A DNA stretch of 64,000 nucleotides from JBBQUN01 sp963698395 (GTDB lineage Bacteria > Actinomycetota > Acidimicrobiia > Acidimicrobiales > SZUA-35). The stretch lies in the NCBI GenBank assembly GCA_963698395.1, contig CAVOQQ010000008.1, positions 744,001 through 808,000 of the forward strand, in the 5' to 3' direction. Positions 25,063 through 33,955 of this stretch are shown one piece after another (the first letter of the stretch is position 1; each line of letters begins with the position of its first letter). A program made the position numbers and the translations under genes. Under the pieces are notes generated by a model that did not search any database, had not been told where the DNA came from, and saw only the letters and a list, made by a program, of their open reading frames with translations.

Positions 25063-27542
25063 TCACTCCATGACTCGGAGGGTGTCAGGAAGGTTCATAT
25101 GTTGGAGTCGGCGGGCGAGGAAGAGTGGGGCGGCTGCGACGGCGACGATGCCGACGATCGCGGCGACGACGATGGTCGTCGGGGAGATGTAGGCATCGAT
25201 GCCGACGTCGGGCAACGTGGTCCGTGCGAGTGACGCCAGCATCCATCTGAGGAAGATGAGACCGCCGCCGATGCCGATGCCCGTGGCGACGATGCCGATG
25301 ATGACGCTTTCCTTGACGACGACGCCGATGACCGCCCGGACCGGGAGCCCGAAGGCGCGCATCGTGGCGTGCTCTCGTTGTCGTTCCTCGATCGTGATCC
25401 GGGTCGAGTTGAAAGCGATCAGCAGTGCGAGGGTCATCACTGCCGCAGCGGTGACGAAGAGGAAGCTCAGGAACTGATCCAGCGCTTGGTCGATGGCCTC
25501 GCTGATGCGGGCCACCGGCTGGCTCGACGTCACCCCAGCAAGGCCGAAGACGGCACGCTGGACGTCAGATCTGGAGGCGTCTTCGGTGGGATAGGCCTGA
25601 ACGACGTTCACTGCGCCTTCGAGGCCGAACCGGCTCGGCGTCGTCGAGATCCATGAACGCAAACGTCCTCAGCGGATTGGCATGAATCCCACTGACAACG
25701 AATTCCGTTTCGGTCAGGGCGAAGCCGCCGACATCGGTGCGGATCGGGTGGCGCAGGGCGATGGTGCCGCCGACGTCGACTGCGAGGTCGTCGGCGGCTT
25801 TGCGGGCCAACAGAATTCCGGCACGGGACGCATCGGTCGAGGTGGAGACCTCCTCGATCGTCGGTGTCCAGATCGCCTGGTCGAGATCGACGAGTTCGAC
25901 GAGCAGATCGAGGTTGGCATCGGGGTCCGCTGCGAGCGCGGTGACGGGAAGGCGCAGACCGGCAGTCGATGTGATCGACTGACGGGGCGTCTGCGGATTG
26001 CGATGACGACGGCCGATCTCATTGGGGTAGAACGTGTCGAGCTGCACGACGATGCGATCCGGGTTGCCCTTGGTGAATTCGTCGTTGCCTTGTTGATTCG
26101 CTCGATCGAAGCTGTCCAACATGCCGAGTACAGCGACGAGTGCGGTGATCGCGGCGCCGACTCCGACGGCGGTCAGAATGGCTCGGCGAGGCGTCCGCAA
26201 CACGTTGCGAATCGGCATCTGCGTCATCGTCGAACCCGGCAGTCGGACGTGACCGGTCCAACTGGTGAGCCGGTTGGACTTGGCGGTGAGGTGGCCGGTT
26301 CGGATGGCCTCGATCGGCTCGACCCGCAGCGCCCGCCACACGGGGATCGCGCTCGCCGCGATCGGAACAGCGATCCCGAGTGCTGCGGCCTGGGCGTAGA
26401 CGCCGAACTGGAACGGTGTGCGGTGTTCGGGGAGTGGCCGGACCGACTCGAGAAGGCTCGCGAACGCGTTGCCAACGACGAGCCCGACCCCGATACCGGC
26501 GATGGTGCCGAGGATTGCGACCTGTGTGCCGATCATGAGCGGCCGGATCGCGAGCTGTCGTCGTGGTACGCCCAAGGCCATTCCGATACCGATTTCTCGC
26601 CGTTGGGCTTCGACGATTCGACTGATCAGATTGAATGCCGCAAGAGCGGCAGCAGCCAGCACGAGCGCGGACAGCGCATTCCAGAACTGTTGGTCGTTGT
26701 CGATGTCCTCGTACAGCACGCGCACGGCGTCCGAGTCGTCGCGGGTGGACACGACGCCGCTCAGTCCCAGATCGGAGACCATCGTCACGAGCTGGGCTTC
26801 GATCACGTCACGGTCGGTGCCATCGGCAAGCGTGAGGACGAGATCGTTCACCATTCCCGGATGACCGCTGATGTCCTGCGCCGCTGCCAACGGCAGGTAC
26901 ACGATGGCGAGTTCGCCTTCTGCGGCGATCGTTCCTTCTGGGCCTTCGTAGAAGAAGTCCTCCGGAGCGGTACCGAGCCCGGAATAGGCCACGGTGTGTC
27001 CGCCGGCAACCGTGACCGATCCCTGGGTCGGAAGCCCGCGAAGGTCGGCGAACTTGGCCTCCATCACCGCAGTGCCAAGCGCCGGTCGATCTTCGACTCG
27101 TGCCGTTCCGTCGCGGACCCAGACACGGTCGACGGGCTGCGCGAGCCCGAACGTCATCCCGACGAGACGGGCCGGAACCAGGACCGATTCGGTACCGCTG
27201 ATCGGACCGGTGTCGACCTGGCTGTCCACGACGAGACGTTCGACAGCGGCAGCCACCGAGGAGGGCGAGTCGAGCCCCCGGACGTGCTTCGACCAATACG
27301 CCCTGCTCGGTAAAGGTTCCGGGGCTGAGCGTGACACGAAGATCGTGCATCGACAGTGCCTCGAAGCTGGCGTCATTGGACTGGCGTCGCCACTCGCCGG
27401 TGCTCCCCAACCCTGCATACACCCCGGTCCCAATGGCCAAGACCAGCGCGATGGCGACCACGGCAACCCAACGCGACCGGAAATCGCGCCACGACCATCG
27501 CAACCACAAACCGCCGAGTCTGCCGCGTGCGGCGGTCACCAT
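25063..27542 (-). CDS. ABC transporter permease, FtsX/MacB type, two frameshifts
   Basis: Large permease (about 825 residues once corrected) with an N-terminal helix (VAVVAIALVLAIGTGVYAGL), an extracytoplasmic domain, and two FtsX-like three-helix modules: FWNALSALVLAAAALAAFN and FLSFLFVTAAAVMTLALLIAFN, each followed by the cytoplasmic RREIG(I)GMALGVPRRQL or REHATMRAFGLPVRAV coupling loop. Deleting one G of the G5 run near 27276 (restoring VEARPGLDSPSS) and one C near 25640 (restoring DAERFGLEGAVN) makes it continuous. It probably forms a lipoprotein- or lipid-handling exporter with the ATPase upstream, whose stop it overlaps by seven bases. Confidence 0.83.
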
Positions 27543-28312
27543 TGCAGATCACCGATCTCGGCCTTGCCGCCGACCGGTGGACCGTCCGAAACGATCCGAC
27601 CACTCGACAACTCGATCACTCGATCGGCCACCCTCGCAATCTCACGGTTGTGTGTGACCACGAGCACGGTCATTCCCGCACGGGCCTGGGCTTCGAGCAC
27701 CTGCAGAATCTGCACGCCGGTTCGGAAGTCCAATTCACCGGTCGGTTCGTCCGCCAGGAGGATCGGATTGTCGGTCGCCAGCGCCCGTGCGATCGCCACC
27801 CGCTGCTGTTCACCGCCGGACAACTGATGCGGGAAGTGACGGCTGCGTTCGCCCAACCCGACCTGCTCCAAGGCTCGCATTGCCCGGCCCGTCGGGTCAG
27901 ATCGCTGCGCGACGTCGGCGCCGAACTGCACGTTCTCGACCGCTGTGAGGCCCGGAAACAGGTTGAACGTCTGAAAGATGAAACTCACGGTGTGCCGTCG
28001 CACTACCGCCCGATCAGCAGGCGACGCCCCGCTGACGTCCACACCACCCACCCGTATCGAACCTGACGTCGGTGTATCGAGCGCGCCGATCATGTTCAAC
28101 AGCGTCGTCTTCCCGCAACCGGATGGACCGACGATGGCGACGAACGCGGCCTCGTCGACATGCAGATTGATGCCGTCGAGAGCCGTGACTCGAACGTCTC
28201 CGATCCGATACCGCTTGGAGACGTCATCCAGATCGATCCGCGTCCCCTCATGCCCGACCCGAGCATCAACAGCGCTCGCACCGTCTCGACCGATGACCGC
28301 ATCCTCGCTCAT
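27536..28312 (-). CDS. ABC transporter ATP-binding protein, MacB/LolD type
   Basis: 258 residues. Walker A GPSGCGKTTLLN (about 64-75), Q-loop FIFQTFNLFPGLTAVENV, signature LSGGEQQRVAIARALA, Walker B ILLADEPTGELD and H-loop VVTHNREIA. The sequence 'FNLFPxLTAxENV' and close linkage to an FtsX-type permease place it in the MacB/LolD family. The ATG at 28312 (MSEDAVIG) is preferred over the long upstream frame because a DosR-like box stands 35 nt before it and the longer leader is low-complexity. Confidence 0.92.
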   Translation of the reverse strand: MSEDAVIGRDGASAVDARVGHEGTRIDLDDVSKRYRIGDVRVTALDGINLHVDEAAFVAIVGPSGCGKTTLLNMIGALDTPTSGSIRVGGVDVSGASPADRAVVRRHTVSFIFQTFNLFPGLTAVENVQFGADVAQRSDPTGRAMRALEQVGLGERSRHFPHQLSGGEQQRVAIARALATDNPILLADEPTGELDFRTGVQILQVLEAQARAGMTVLVVTHNREIARVADRVIELSSGRIVSDGPPVGGKAEIGDLQW

Positions 28313-28344
28313 GCTCCAACACTCGTCCGCAACAGCACCAGGTC

Positions 28345-28361
28345 CCAGAGAAGAACGTCCC
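28345..28361 (-). promoter_or_regulatory. DosR-like box before the ABC exporter
   Basis: Read on the minus strand: GGGAC-GTTC-TTCTC-TGG. The final TGG runs into a second GGGAC (TGGGACC). The core ends 35 nt before the ATG at 28312. Confidence 0.5.
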
Positions 28362-28558
28362 TCGGTTTGCTTCGGTCCACGTCGACCGCCGGCTTGCCCG
28401 ACGCTCGACCGTGGACGGGGCGGAGGGTCCTTCGCCCCTTCAGCTCCTGGCGGGCCGGGATGACCCTTGGAGTCAGCACCGATCGGCGGCGAGGTCGCCG
28501 TCCAAGACCACTCCACTCCCCACGACTCCACTCCCGACCACGTCCGAGATGATCCACG

Positions 28559-29317
28559 ATGATCCCTTTCGCTGAAACGACATGGCGCCAACTCGAAACG
28601 GCGGCCGGTCCCGATCCCGAGTTGTTCGATCCGGCCACCCTCGAGACGCTGCCCGCTCCGGCGCGGCGATTTCTGGCCGCCTCGCTACCCGATCGGACGC
28701 CGCTTCGCCAGGTGGTTTGCCTCGGCATGGACGGTGAGATCAAGTTGGGCGGTCGGTGGCTTCGCTTCACCGCCCGACAGATCCTTCGAGCGGGGGTGGG
28801 GCTCGTGTGGGCACCGACGGTCGGCGGCCGGATCGTCCGATTCACCGGCGCAGACGTCCTCGGCCCGGAAGGGGCGCGGATCGAGTTCCGTCTTCACGGG
28901 CGCATCCCGGTCGTGAAGGGCTCGGGGCCCGACATCGCTCACAGTGCAGCGGGCAGGCTTGCGGCCGAGACCGCCGCCTGGCTGCCCCAGGCGCTGAGCC
29001 CGCAGTCCGGTGCCCGCTGGGAATCGATCGACGACACCCGTGCCGCCGTCACCATCGACGCGGCGGGCCGAGCGGTTCGGATCGAGATGGCCATCGATGC
29101 CGATGGGCGAATGCAGTGGTTGGGGCTGCAACGTTGGCAGGATTCGGCGAAGCCTCCCGGCTATGCCCTTTTCGGCGGAATGGTCGACTCCACGCTCACT
29201 GTTGCCGGCGGCGTGAAGATCGCCGGGAGCGGCACGGTGGGCTGGGACTGGCACACCCCGGACGAAGCCGACGGCGTGTTCTTCCGTTACCGGGTCATCT
29301 CCGCCGAATTCATCTGA
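28559..29317 (+). CDS. DUF6544-like protein
   Basis: 252 residues without membrane segments. Blocks LPAPARRFLAASLPDRTPL, VCLGMDGEIKLGGRWLRFTA, RIVRFTGADVLGPEGARIEF and LQRWQDSAKPPGYALFGGMV match the layout of proteins annotated as DUF6544/DUF6920, which resemble lipid-binding START-like or lipocalin-like folds. The function is unknown. It faces away from the ABC genes and is followed by the scar of a hydrogenase operon. Confidence 0.65.
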   Translation: MIPFAETTWRQLETAAGPDPELFDPATLETLPAPARRFLAASLPDRTPLRQVVCLGMDGEIKLGGRWLRFTARQILRAGVGLVWAPTVGGRIVRFTGADVLGPEGARIEFRLHGRIPVVKGSGPDIAHSAAGRLAAETAAWLPQALSPQSGARWESIDDTRAAVTIDAAGRAVRIEMAIDADGRMQWLGLQRWQDSAKPPGYALFGGMVDSTLTVAGGVKIAGSGTVGWDWHTPDEADGVFFRYRVISAEFI

Positions 29318-29372
29318 GCGTCCACCGCCACGGATCAGACAGGACCGGCGGAGACGAGTGACGGCCGGCCAA

Positions 29373-29389
29373 GTGACCTCCGTTCCTGG
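29373..29389 (+). promoter_or_regulatory. Decayed DosR-like box before the operon scar
   Basis: GTGAC-CTCC-GTTCC-TGG. It keeps the GAC, CC-TGG and overall length of the box before the intact hydrogenase operon. Its core ends 35 nt before the remnant's ATG at 29422. Confidence 0.4.
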
Positions 29390-29421
29390 CGCAGATGCGG
29401 GCCAGCATCGAGGATCGAGTC

Positions 29422-29765
29422 ATGGCCGCTGCCATCAACTCCTCAGCGTCATCGCCGGTGGTGCTGGGCGCCACAGGCTTGGACCGACTGATTCATGCAT
29501 TGACCGACTCGGGACGCGACGTCGCGGCACCGGTGGTGGCCGATGGGGTGATCACCCTCGGCATGGTGGCGCCACCACGATCGTGGAGCCCACCGACGAT
29601 CGGCCCCACTGGCCTTTCTCGGCATCCGGTCCTGTGATCTGACGGCGCTCGAGCGTCTCGATGCGGTGCTCGAGGGAGACACGGCATATCAACGGCGTCG
29701 GCTGCGGGCCCTGCATCACGTGGTGCCCGACCGGTATCGACATCACGGAAGCGATCGTCCCATGA
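29422..29765 (+). pseudogene. Remnant of a second HyhB-like gene
   Basis: Three pieces of an AsrA/HyhB-type subunit survive. GATGLDRLIHALTDSG...DVAAPVVADGVITL matches the N-terminus of the intact gene at 10085. LAFLGIRSCDLTALERLDAV...YQRRR, in another frame, matches its middle. CGPCITWCPTGIDITEAIVP and a stop match its C-terminus (CGRCITWCPTGIDITEAFVQ). Two deletions, the larger about 0.6 kb, removed the rest including the first ferredoxin motif. As in the intact operon, the stop overlaps the next start by ATGA. Confidence 0.8.
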
Positions 29766-29904
29766 CCTCCCAGCGCAGCACCGAGTTCGCCACGATCGCC
29801 GATGAGCTGGCGGCGAATCCATTGCTCGGCGATCTCCGCCCGGACTTCTGTGAATTGATTGCGGGCTGTGCCCGAACCATCGGCTTCGATCGCAGCGAGC
29901 GGAG
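29762..29904 (+). pseudogene. Remnant of cNMP-binding gene of the second operon
   Basis: MTSQRSTEFATIADELAANP...LLGDLRPDFCELIAGCARTIGFD aligns with AAAELAANPVFGDLTPSLLAAIVDCARGIDFD of the intact cNMP-domain gene at 11183. The sequence diverges right after GFDRS, where a very large deletion joins it to the end of the DUF6390-like gene. Only the first 40-45 codons remain. Confidence 0.75.
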
Positions 29905-30124
29905 TGCCATATCAGCTGGGGACGGTGCTCGAACGAATCGACGACCAGCTCGTCATCGAGAGGCCCGATCTGACCCGGTGGGTGGTCGTCTCGCACTCGG
30001 TTCGGCCACCACCCGAACGGTCTGGCTCGACCCTCGCCTCGTCACGCTCGGCGCGGAGATCGACACCACGACCCGTTCCCCGATCACCTTGGCCAACAAG
30101 GTAGGCGTGCCGGTGATCGGCTGA
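29905..30124 (+). pseudogene. Remnant of DUF6390-like gene of the second operon
   Basis: TGCCATATCAGCTGGGG begins a stretch encoding CHISWGR, then (after a one-base loss) LERIDDQLVIERPDL, TVWLDPRLVTLGAEID and ITLANKVGVPVIG plus a stop. These align in order with CHISWGRVCERSGDDLLIEG, LVWLDPRLATLASNID and IAVANGAGLPVLG of the intact gene at 16368. The deletion between this and the cNMP piece corresponds to about 5 kb in the intact operon, containing the flavin, small, large, protease, HypC and transporter genes. Confidence 0.78.
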
Positions 30125-30211
30125 TGGCTGCCACCGTCGGGAGCCACTCCCGTTGGATCATGGGTCCACCAGGTAGCGACAGGGAGGCGAGGATCGTGGC
30201 AGCATGAACCG

Positions 30212-31183
30212 GTGGGGGTGAAGGTGGAGCCGGTCTCGAAGCGAGTCCTCGACTGGCTGTTGGATGGCGATCCCGCTATTCGGTGGCAGACCAAGCGCGA
30301 TCTCCTCGACGCGCCGGAGGAGGAGATCGACGCCGAACGAGCGTTGGTCGAAACGAACGGGTGGGGAGCGCACTTGCTCGCCCGACAGGACCCATCGGGG
30401 ACCTGGGCTGCGGGTTTGTACGGCCCGAAGTGGACCTCGACCACCTACACGCTGCTCCTGCTGCGACACTGCGGCCTTGCCCCTGGGCATCCGGCTGCGT
30501 CGAGAGGAGTCGAGCGAATCTGGGACGGCGCTCGCTACTTCGACGGTGGCCTCACTTCGGCGATCACGATCGATGCGCCCGAGGCGTGTGTGACCTCGAT
30601 GTATCTGACGTTGGCTCGGTACTTCGGATACGACGATGCTCGGGTCGACGCGGCCCTGACCTGGCTGCTGGCGAACCAGTTGGCCGATGGTGGCTGGAAC
30701 TGTCGAACCGTGCGTTTCGGCGATCGGCACAGCTCGTTTCATACGAGCATCCTCGCGCTCGAAGCCCTCGCCGAATCGGCACGACACGAACCCGATCGCC
30801 GCGACATCGCACACGCCATGACACGAGGGCGTGAGTTCTTCCTCGCCCATCGGCTCTACAAGTCACATCGAGATGGCTCCGTCGTGCACCCGGCGTTCAC
30901 CAAGCTGTCGTTTCCGCCACGGTGGCACTACGACGTGCTCCGCGGACTCGACCACTTCCAGGCCGCCGACGCACCATGGGACGAACGATGTCGAGACGCC
31001 CTGGACGCCGTCATCGAGCGTCGGCGCGCCGACGGGACGTGGCCGGTCCAGAACAAGCACCCTGGCGAGGTCTGGTTCGACATGGAAGAGACCGGCGGAC
31101 CGAGCCGGTGGAACACGCTGCGAGCACGACGCGTCCAACGATGGGCCAGCAGGGCCGGTTGGACGGTCGAGCGAGCCCGATGA
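30212..31183 (+). CDS. Prenyltransferase/squalene-oxidase-repeat-like protein
   Basis: 323 residues, predicted all-helical alpha/alpha-toroid. Repeats with the LLxxQxxDGGW pattern are visible: HLLARQDPSGTW, LTWLLANQLADGGWNCR and a later RRRADGTWPVQNKHPG. There is no DxDD squalene-cyclase motif or QW-repeat array of full length, so it is not a functional terpene cyclase by these features. Similar proteins are common in actinobacteria with unknown substrate. The start is a GTG at 30212 or 30218; the nearby ATG at 30205 is out of frame. Confidence 0.7.
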   Translation: MGVKVEPVSKRVLDWLLDGDPAIRWQTKRDLLDAPEEEIDAERALVETNGWGAHLLARQDPSGTWAAGLYGPKWTSTTYTLLLLRHCGLAPGHPAASRGVERIWDGARYFDGGLTSAITIDAPEACVTSMYLTLARYFGYDDARVDAALTWLLANQLADGGWNCRTVRFGDRHSSFHTSILALEALAESARHEPDRRDIAHAMTRGREFFLAHRLYKSHRDGSVVHPAFTKLSFPPRWHYDVLRGLDHFQAADAPWDERCRDALDAVIERRRADGTWPVQNKHPGEVWFDMEETGGPSRWNTLRARRVQRWASRAGWTVERAR

Positions 31184-31328
31184 GGCGAAGCGCTGTCCTC
31201 GAGCGACGCTCCTCGTAGCGGGTCGGGGCGATTCGGTCAGGTCGCCACCGTCAGCCGAGCTGGAGCGACGTTCGCTCGCCGATCCCGGCGACGTGCACGG
31301 CCTCGGTGCTGATCCGACGCTCGTTGGG

Positions 31329-32117
31329 CTATCGGCTGATGGTGAGGATCCGCCGGGCGCCGTTGGCGACGATGACGAAGATGAGCGCTCCGGCGATGAG
31401 GTCTGGGAGTGGGGAGTCGGTGGCAGCCACGATGATGGCGGCGGCGATGACGAGGGTGTTGACCTTGATGTCGTTGGCGGTGAAGATCCAGCTGGCTTCG
31501 AGGTGGGCTTCCCCGGTTCGGACCTTTCGCAGGATCACCAGCGTGGCGATGTTGCCGGCGAGGGCGAGGACGGACAGAACGATCATGGAGGTCGTGTCAG
31601 GGGGGCCGCTGTCGCTGAGGGCTCGACGGGCGACTTCGGCGAGGCCGACGGTTGCGAGTCCGAGTTGGAGGTAGCCGCTGTTGCGGGCGAGTCGCTTCTT
31701 CCGGGTGGTGGCGGATGCGACGGCGGCGAGGCTGAGGGCGTACACGCTGGCGTCGGCGCCCATGTCGAGGGCGTCGGCAACGAGACCCATGGATCGGGCG
31801 ATGAGCCCGAAGGCGAGTTCGGCGATGAAGAACCCGGCGTTGATTGCGAGCGCAATGCCCAGTGCTCGGCGCTCGGTGGCCTCGTCGGTGGCTGCGGGCA
31901 TGACGCCGCCGTCACCGAGGTGAACGGTTCCGAGACCGAGGTCTCGAAGGGCTGCATCGATGAGGTCGGTGTCGGTGTGGTGTTCGACGACGGCCTCGCG
32001 TTCGGGTAGCTCGATGGCGACCCGGTCGATGCCGGTCAGGTCGGCGAGTTTCATGCGTACGAGTTCCGCTTCGGCGTCGCAGTCCATCGCTGCGACTCGG
32101 AACCGGCTGACCGTCAC
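31329..32117 (-). CDS. Cation efflux (CDF) protein with N-terminal HMA-like domain
   Basis: 262 residues from a GTG at 32117. Residues 1-65 resemble a heavy-metal-associated fold without the CxxC (FRVAAMDCDAEAELVRMKLA, VEHHTDTDLIDAALRDLG). The CDF part has six hydrophobic segments with NAGFFIAELAFGLIARSMGL and ADALDMGADASVYALSL, where the canonical helix II and V HxxxD sites are altered to DMGAD-type residues, then WIFTANDIKVNTLVI. It probably exports a divalent cation. It is last in an arsR-led operon, joined to the previous gene by a GTGA overlap. Confidence 0.82.
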   Translation of the reverse strand: MTVSRFRVAAMDCDAEAELVRMKLADLTGIDRVAIELPEREAVVEHHTDTDLIDAALRDLGLGTVHLGDGGVMPAATDEATERRALGIALAINAGFFIAELAFGLIARSMGLVADALDMGADASVYALSLAAVASATTRKKRLARNSGYLQLGLATVGLAEVARRALSDSGPPDTTSMIVLSVLALAGNIATLVILRKVRTGEAHLEASWIFTANDIKVNTLVIAAAIIVAATDSPLPDLIAGALIFVIVANGARRILTISR

Positions 32118-32302
32118 GGTGATGGCTCGCGGGCGATCCGCTCGATGGTGCCCGAGACCTCACAGCTGGCTGCGAGCGTGTTGTAGACCGTTCCGTACTT
32201 GGCCAGATTCCGGGCCAACAGATCGATGCGGGAGTCGGGTTCGTCGGTGACCAACCGAAGGACGTCATCGACGCGATCGCGCTGTTCGGCGGCCGGCGTC
32301 AT
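32114..32302 (-). CDS. Small helical hypothetical protein of the arsR operon
   Basis: 62 residues: AEQRDRVDDVLRLVTDEPDS, RIDLLARNLAKYGTVYNTLA, ASCEVSGTIERIAREPSP. Mostly helical, one cysteine, and no family recognised. It overlaps the CDF gene by GTGA and follows the thioredoxin-like gene by about 20 bp, so it is very probably translated as part of the operon. Confidence 0.55.
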   Translation of the reverse strand: MTPAAEQRDRVDDVLRLVTDEPDSRIDLLARNLAKYGTVYNTLAASCEVSGTIERIAREPSP

Positions 32303-32324
32303 CGAGGTGAGCCGAGGTCGTTGG

Positions 32325-32561
32325 TCATCGTGCGCTCAACAGGGCCGCGATGTCGGCTTTGGATGGGACGCGGCCCGAGAGGACGACTTCGTCGTCGATG
32401 ACCAGTGCCGGGGTTGCCATGACACCCCAGGAGGCGATCTCGCCCGCGTCGGTCACTTTCTCGAACTCGGCGGTGAGGCCCAACTCGTCGACGGCTTCGT
32501 GGGTGACCGCCTCGAGGGTTTGGCACTTGTCGCAGCCGGTACCGAGGATCTTGATATCCAT
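32325..32561 (-). CDS. Small thioredoxin-like redox disulfide protein
   Basis: 78 residues starting MDIKILGTGCDKCQTLEAVT, with a CDKC active site on the first strand-helix junction, then TDAGEIASWGVMATPALVID containing the cis-proline ATPALVI and DEVVLSGRVPSK. This is the TM0996/MTH895-type 'small redox-active disulfide' family, which is often encoded beside UPF0718-type permeases, as here. It may deliver electrons or a metal/arsenic ligand to the permease. Confidence 0.88.
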   Translation of the reverse strand: MDIKILGTGCDKCQTLEAVTHEAVDELGLTAEFEKVTDAGEIASWGVMATPALVIDDEVVLSGRVPSKADIAALLSAR

Positions 32562-32598
32562 CTTCTTCTCCTGATTCGTGTGTCGTGCGCTGCAATGG

Positions 32599-33648
32599 TC
32601 AGATGACCAGGTTGAACAGATAGCCGGTGGCGACGATGCCGACAGCGACCACCCCGACGTAGGTGGCGATGAGCTGTTTCTTGAGCACTCGGCGCAGCAG
32701 AATCATCTCCGGGGTCGACAGGGCGACCACGCTCATCATGAAGGCAAGCACGGTTCCGATGGGTAGGCCCTTGTCGTGGAGGGCTTCGACCAAGGGCAAC
32801 ACGCCGGCGGCGTTGGAGTACAGAGGAACGCCAAGTCCGACGGCGATCAGTACACCCCAACCTCCCGACGACGCGTGGTCGGCGATCCACGATTCGGGGA
32901 CCCAGCCATGGATCGCTGCCCCCAGCGCAATGCCAACGAGCAGGTACGGCCAGATCTTGCGGAGAATCGAGACGACTTCCTCGCGTCCCATGGTGATGCG
33001 GTCGTCCCACGAGAGCCCCTGGGAGGGGTCGATCGCCTTTCCGCGGAGCTTGGTCTCGAACACGAACGGTTCGACCCAGCGTTCGAGCTTCAACCGGCCG
33101 AGCACGAACCCGGCGACGATGGCGATCGTCATCCCGCCGACCACGTAGAGGGCGGTGATCTTCCAGCCGAACAAGCCGAGTAACAACACGATGGCCACTT
33201 CGTTCACCAGCGGGCTGGCGATCAAGAAGCTGAGGGTGACCCCGAGCGGGACACCAGCGGCGACGAAGCCGATGAACGCCGGCACCGCCGAGCACGAACA
33301 GAACGGTGTGACGACGCCAAGCCCGGCAGCGAACACGTTGCCGACGCCTTCGCGGCGGCCACCCAGGAGTGCCCTGGTGCGTTCGACCGACATGAAGCTG
33401 CGGAGCACGGTGACGACGAAGATGACACCGGTGAGCAACAAGGCGATCTTGGTGACGTCGTAGAAGAAGAAGTGCGCCGATTCGGCGAAGCGGGTGTCGG
33501 CGTCGAGGCCGATCGTGTCGTAGAGCAACCAATCCCAAAACGGCTCGTTCAGCCGGTAGAGCACGAACCACAGGACACCTGCGAAACCAAGGGGCACCCA
33601 GCGACGTTGACTCCCGGACACCTCCGTTGATTTCTCTGCCAACGCCAT
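32599..33648 (-). CDS. Permease, UPF0718/ArsP type
   Basis: 349 residues, about eight to ten hydrophobic helices. The family hallmark TPFCSCSAVPAFIGFVAAGVPLG (TPFCSCS then AVPAFIGFVAAG) and LIASPLVNEVAIVLL lie in the first half, and a second repeat GVPLYSNAAGVLPLVEAL with FMMSVVALSTPEMILLRR lies in the second. Related ArsP proteins export organoarsenicals, and others are of unknown cargo. The TGATG junction with arsR fixes the start at 33648. The longer open frame that runs into arsR was rejected. Confidence 0.88.
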   Translation of the reverse strand: MALAEKSTEVSGSQRRWVPLGFAGVLWFVLYRLNEPFWDWLLYDTIGLDADTRFAESAHFFFYDVTKIALLLTGVIFVVTVLRSFMSVERTRALLGGRREGVGNVFAAGLGVVTPFCSCSAVPAFIGFVAAGVPLGVTLSFLIASPLVNEVAIVLLLGLFGWKITALYVVGGMTIAIVAGFVLGRLKLERWVEPFVFETKLRGKAIDPSQGLSWDDRITMGREEVVSILRKIWPYLLVGIALGAAIHGWVPESWIADHASSGGWGVLIAVGLGVPLYSNAAGVLPLVEALHDKGLPIGTVLAFMMSVVALSTPEMILLRRVLKKQLIATYVGVVAVGIVATGYLFNLVI

Positions 33649-33923
33649 CAGACCGTCACCGCCTCGGGAGCCAGCACTGCCGACAGATGCTGCAACGTTT
33701 CGGGGGTCAGGCGGTAGTCGATCCATCGACCCCGCCGTTCGCCGGTGATGAGGCCGACTTCTCGCAGCGTCTTGAGATGGTGCGACAACAACGACGGCGA
33801 CACCTCGGCGACCTCGGAAAGCACACAGGCGCACCGGGTGCCGTGGCGCAGTTCGTTCACGATCGTCCAGCGCACCGGGTCGCCCAACGCTCGGAACGCT
33901 TCAACCATCATTGAATCATCCAT
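33648..33923 (-). CDS. ArsR/SmtB-family repressor
   Basis: 91 residues, winged helix: MVEAFRALGDPVRWTIVNEL, then HGTRCACVLSEVAEVSPSLL (recognition-helix region SPSLLSHHLKTLREVGLI) and GERRGRWIDYRLTPE wing. The alpha-3-like position reads RCACVL, a CxC rather than the classical ELCVCDL arsenite site, so a thiolate metal/metalloid sensor is plausible but the ligand is uncertain. It heads an operon with permease, thioredoxin-like, small helical and CDF genes. A near-perfect DosR-like box lies 35 nt before its ATG, suggesting dual control. Confidence 0.92.
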   Translation of the reverse strand: MDDSMMVEAFRALGDPVRWTIVNELRHGTRCACVLSEVAEVSPSLLSHHLKTLREVGLITGERRGRWIDYRLTPETLQHLSAVLAPEAVTV

Positions 33924-33955
33924 GGGGCGATCATCAGCCCAGCGAATGATTCCCT

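Noticed and set aside
25682..27313. Plus-strand frame of 543 codons opposite the ABC permease
   Set aside because: No recognisable domain; the antisense strand encodes a clear FtsX-type permease with hydrophobic helices.
30139..30152. Short inverted repeat GGGAG-CCA-CTCCC before the prenyltransferase-like gene
   Set aside because: The spacing (3 bp) and distance to the start do not fit the DosR-like boxes, and there is no T-run for a terminator.
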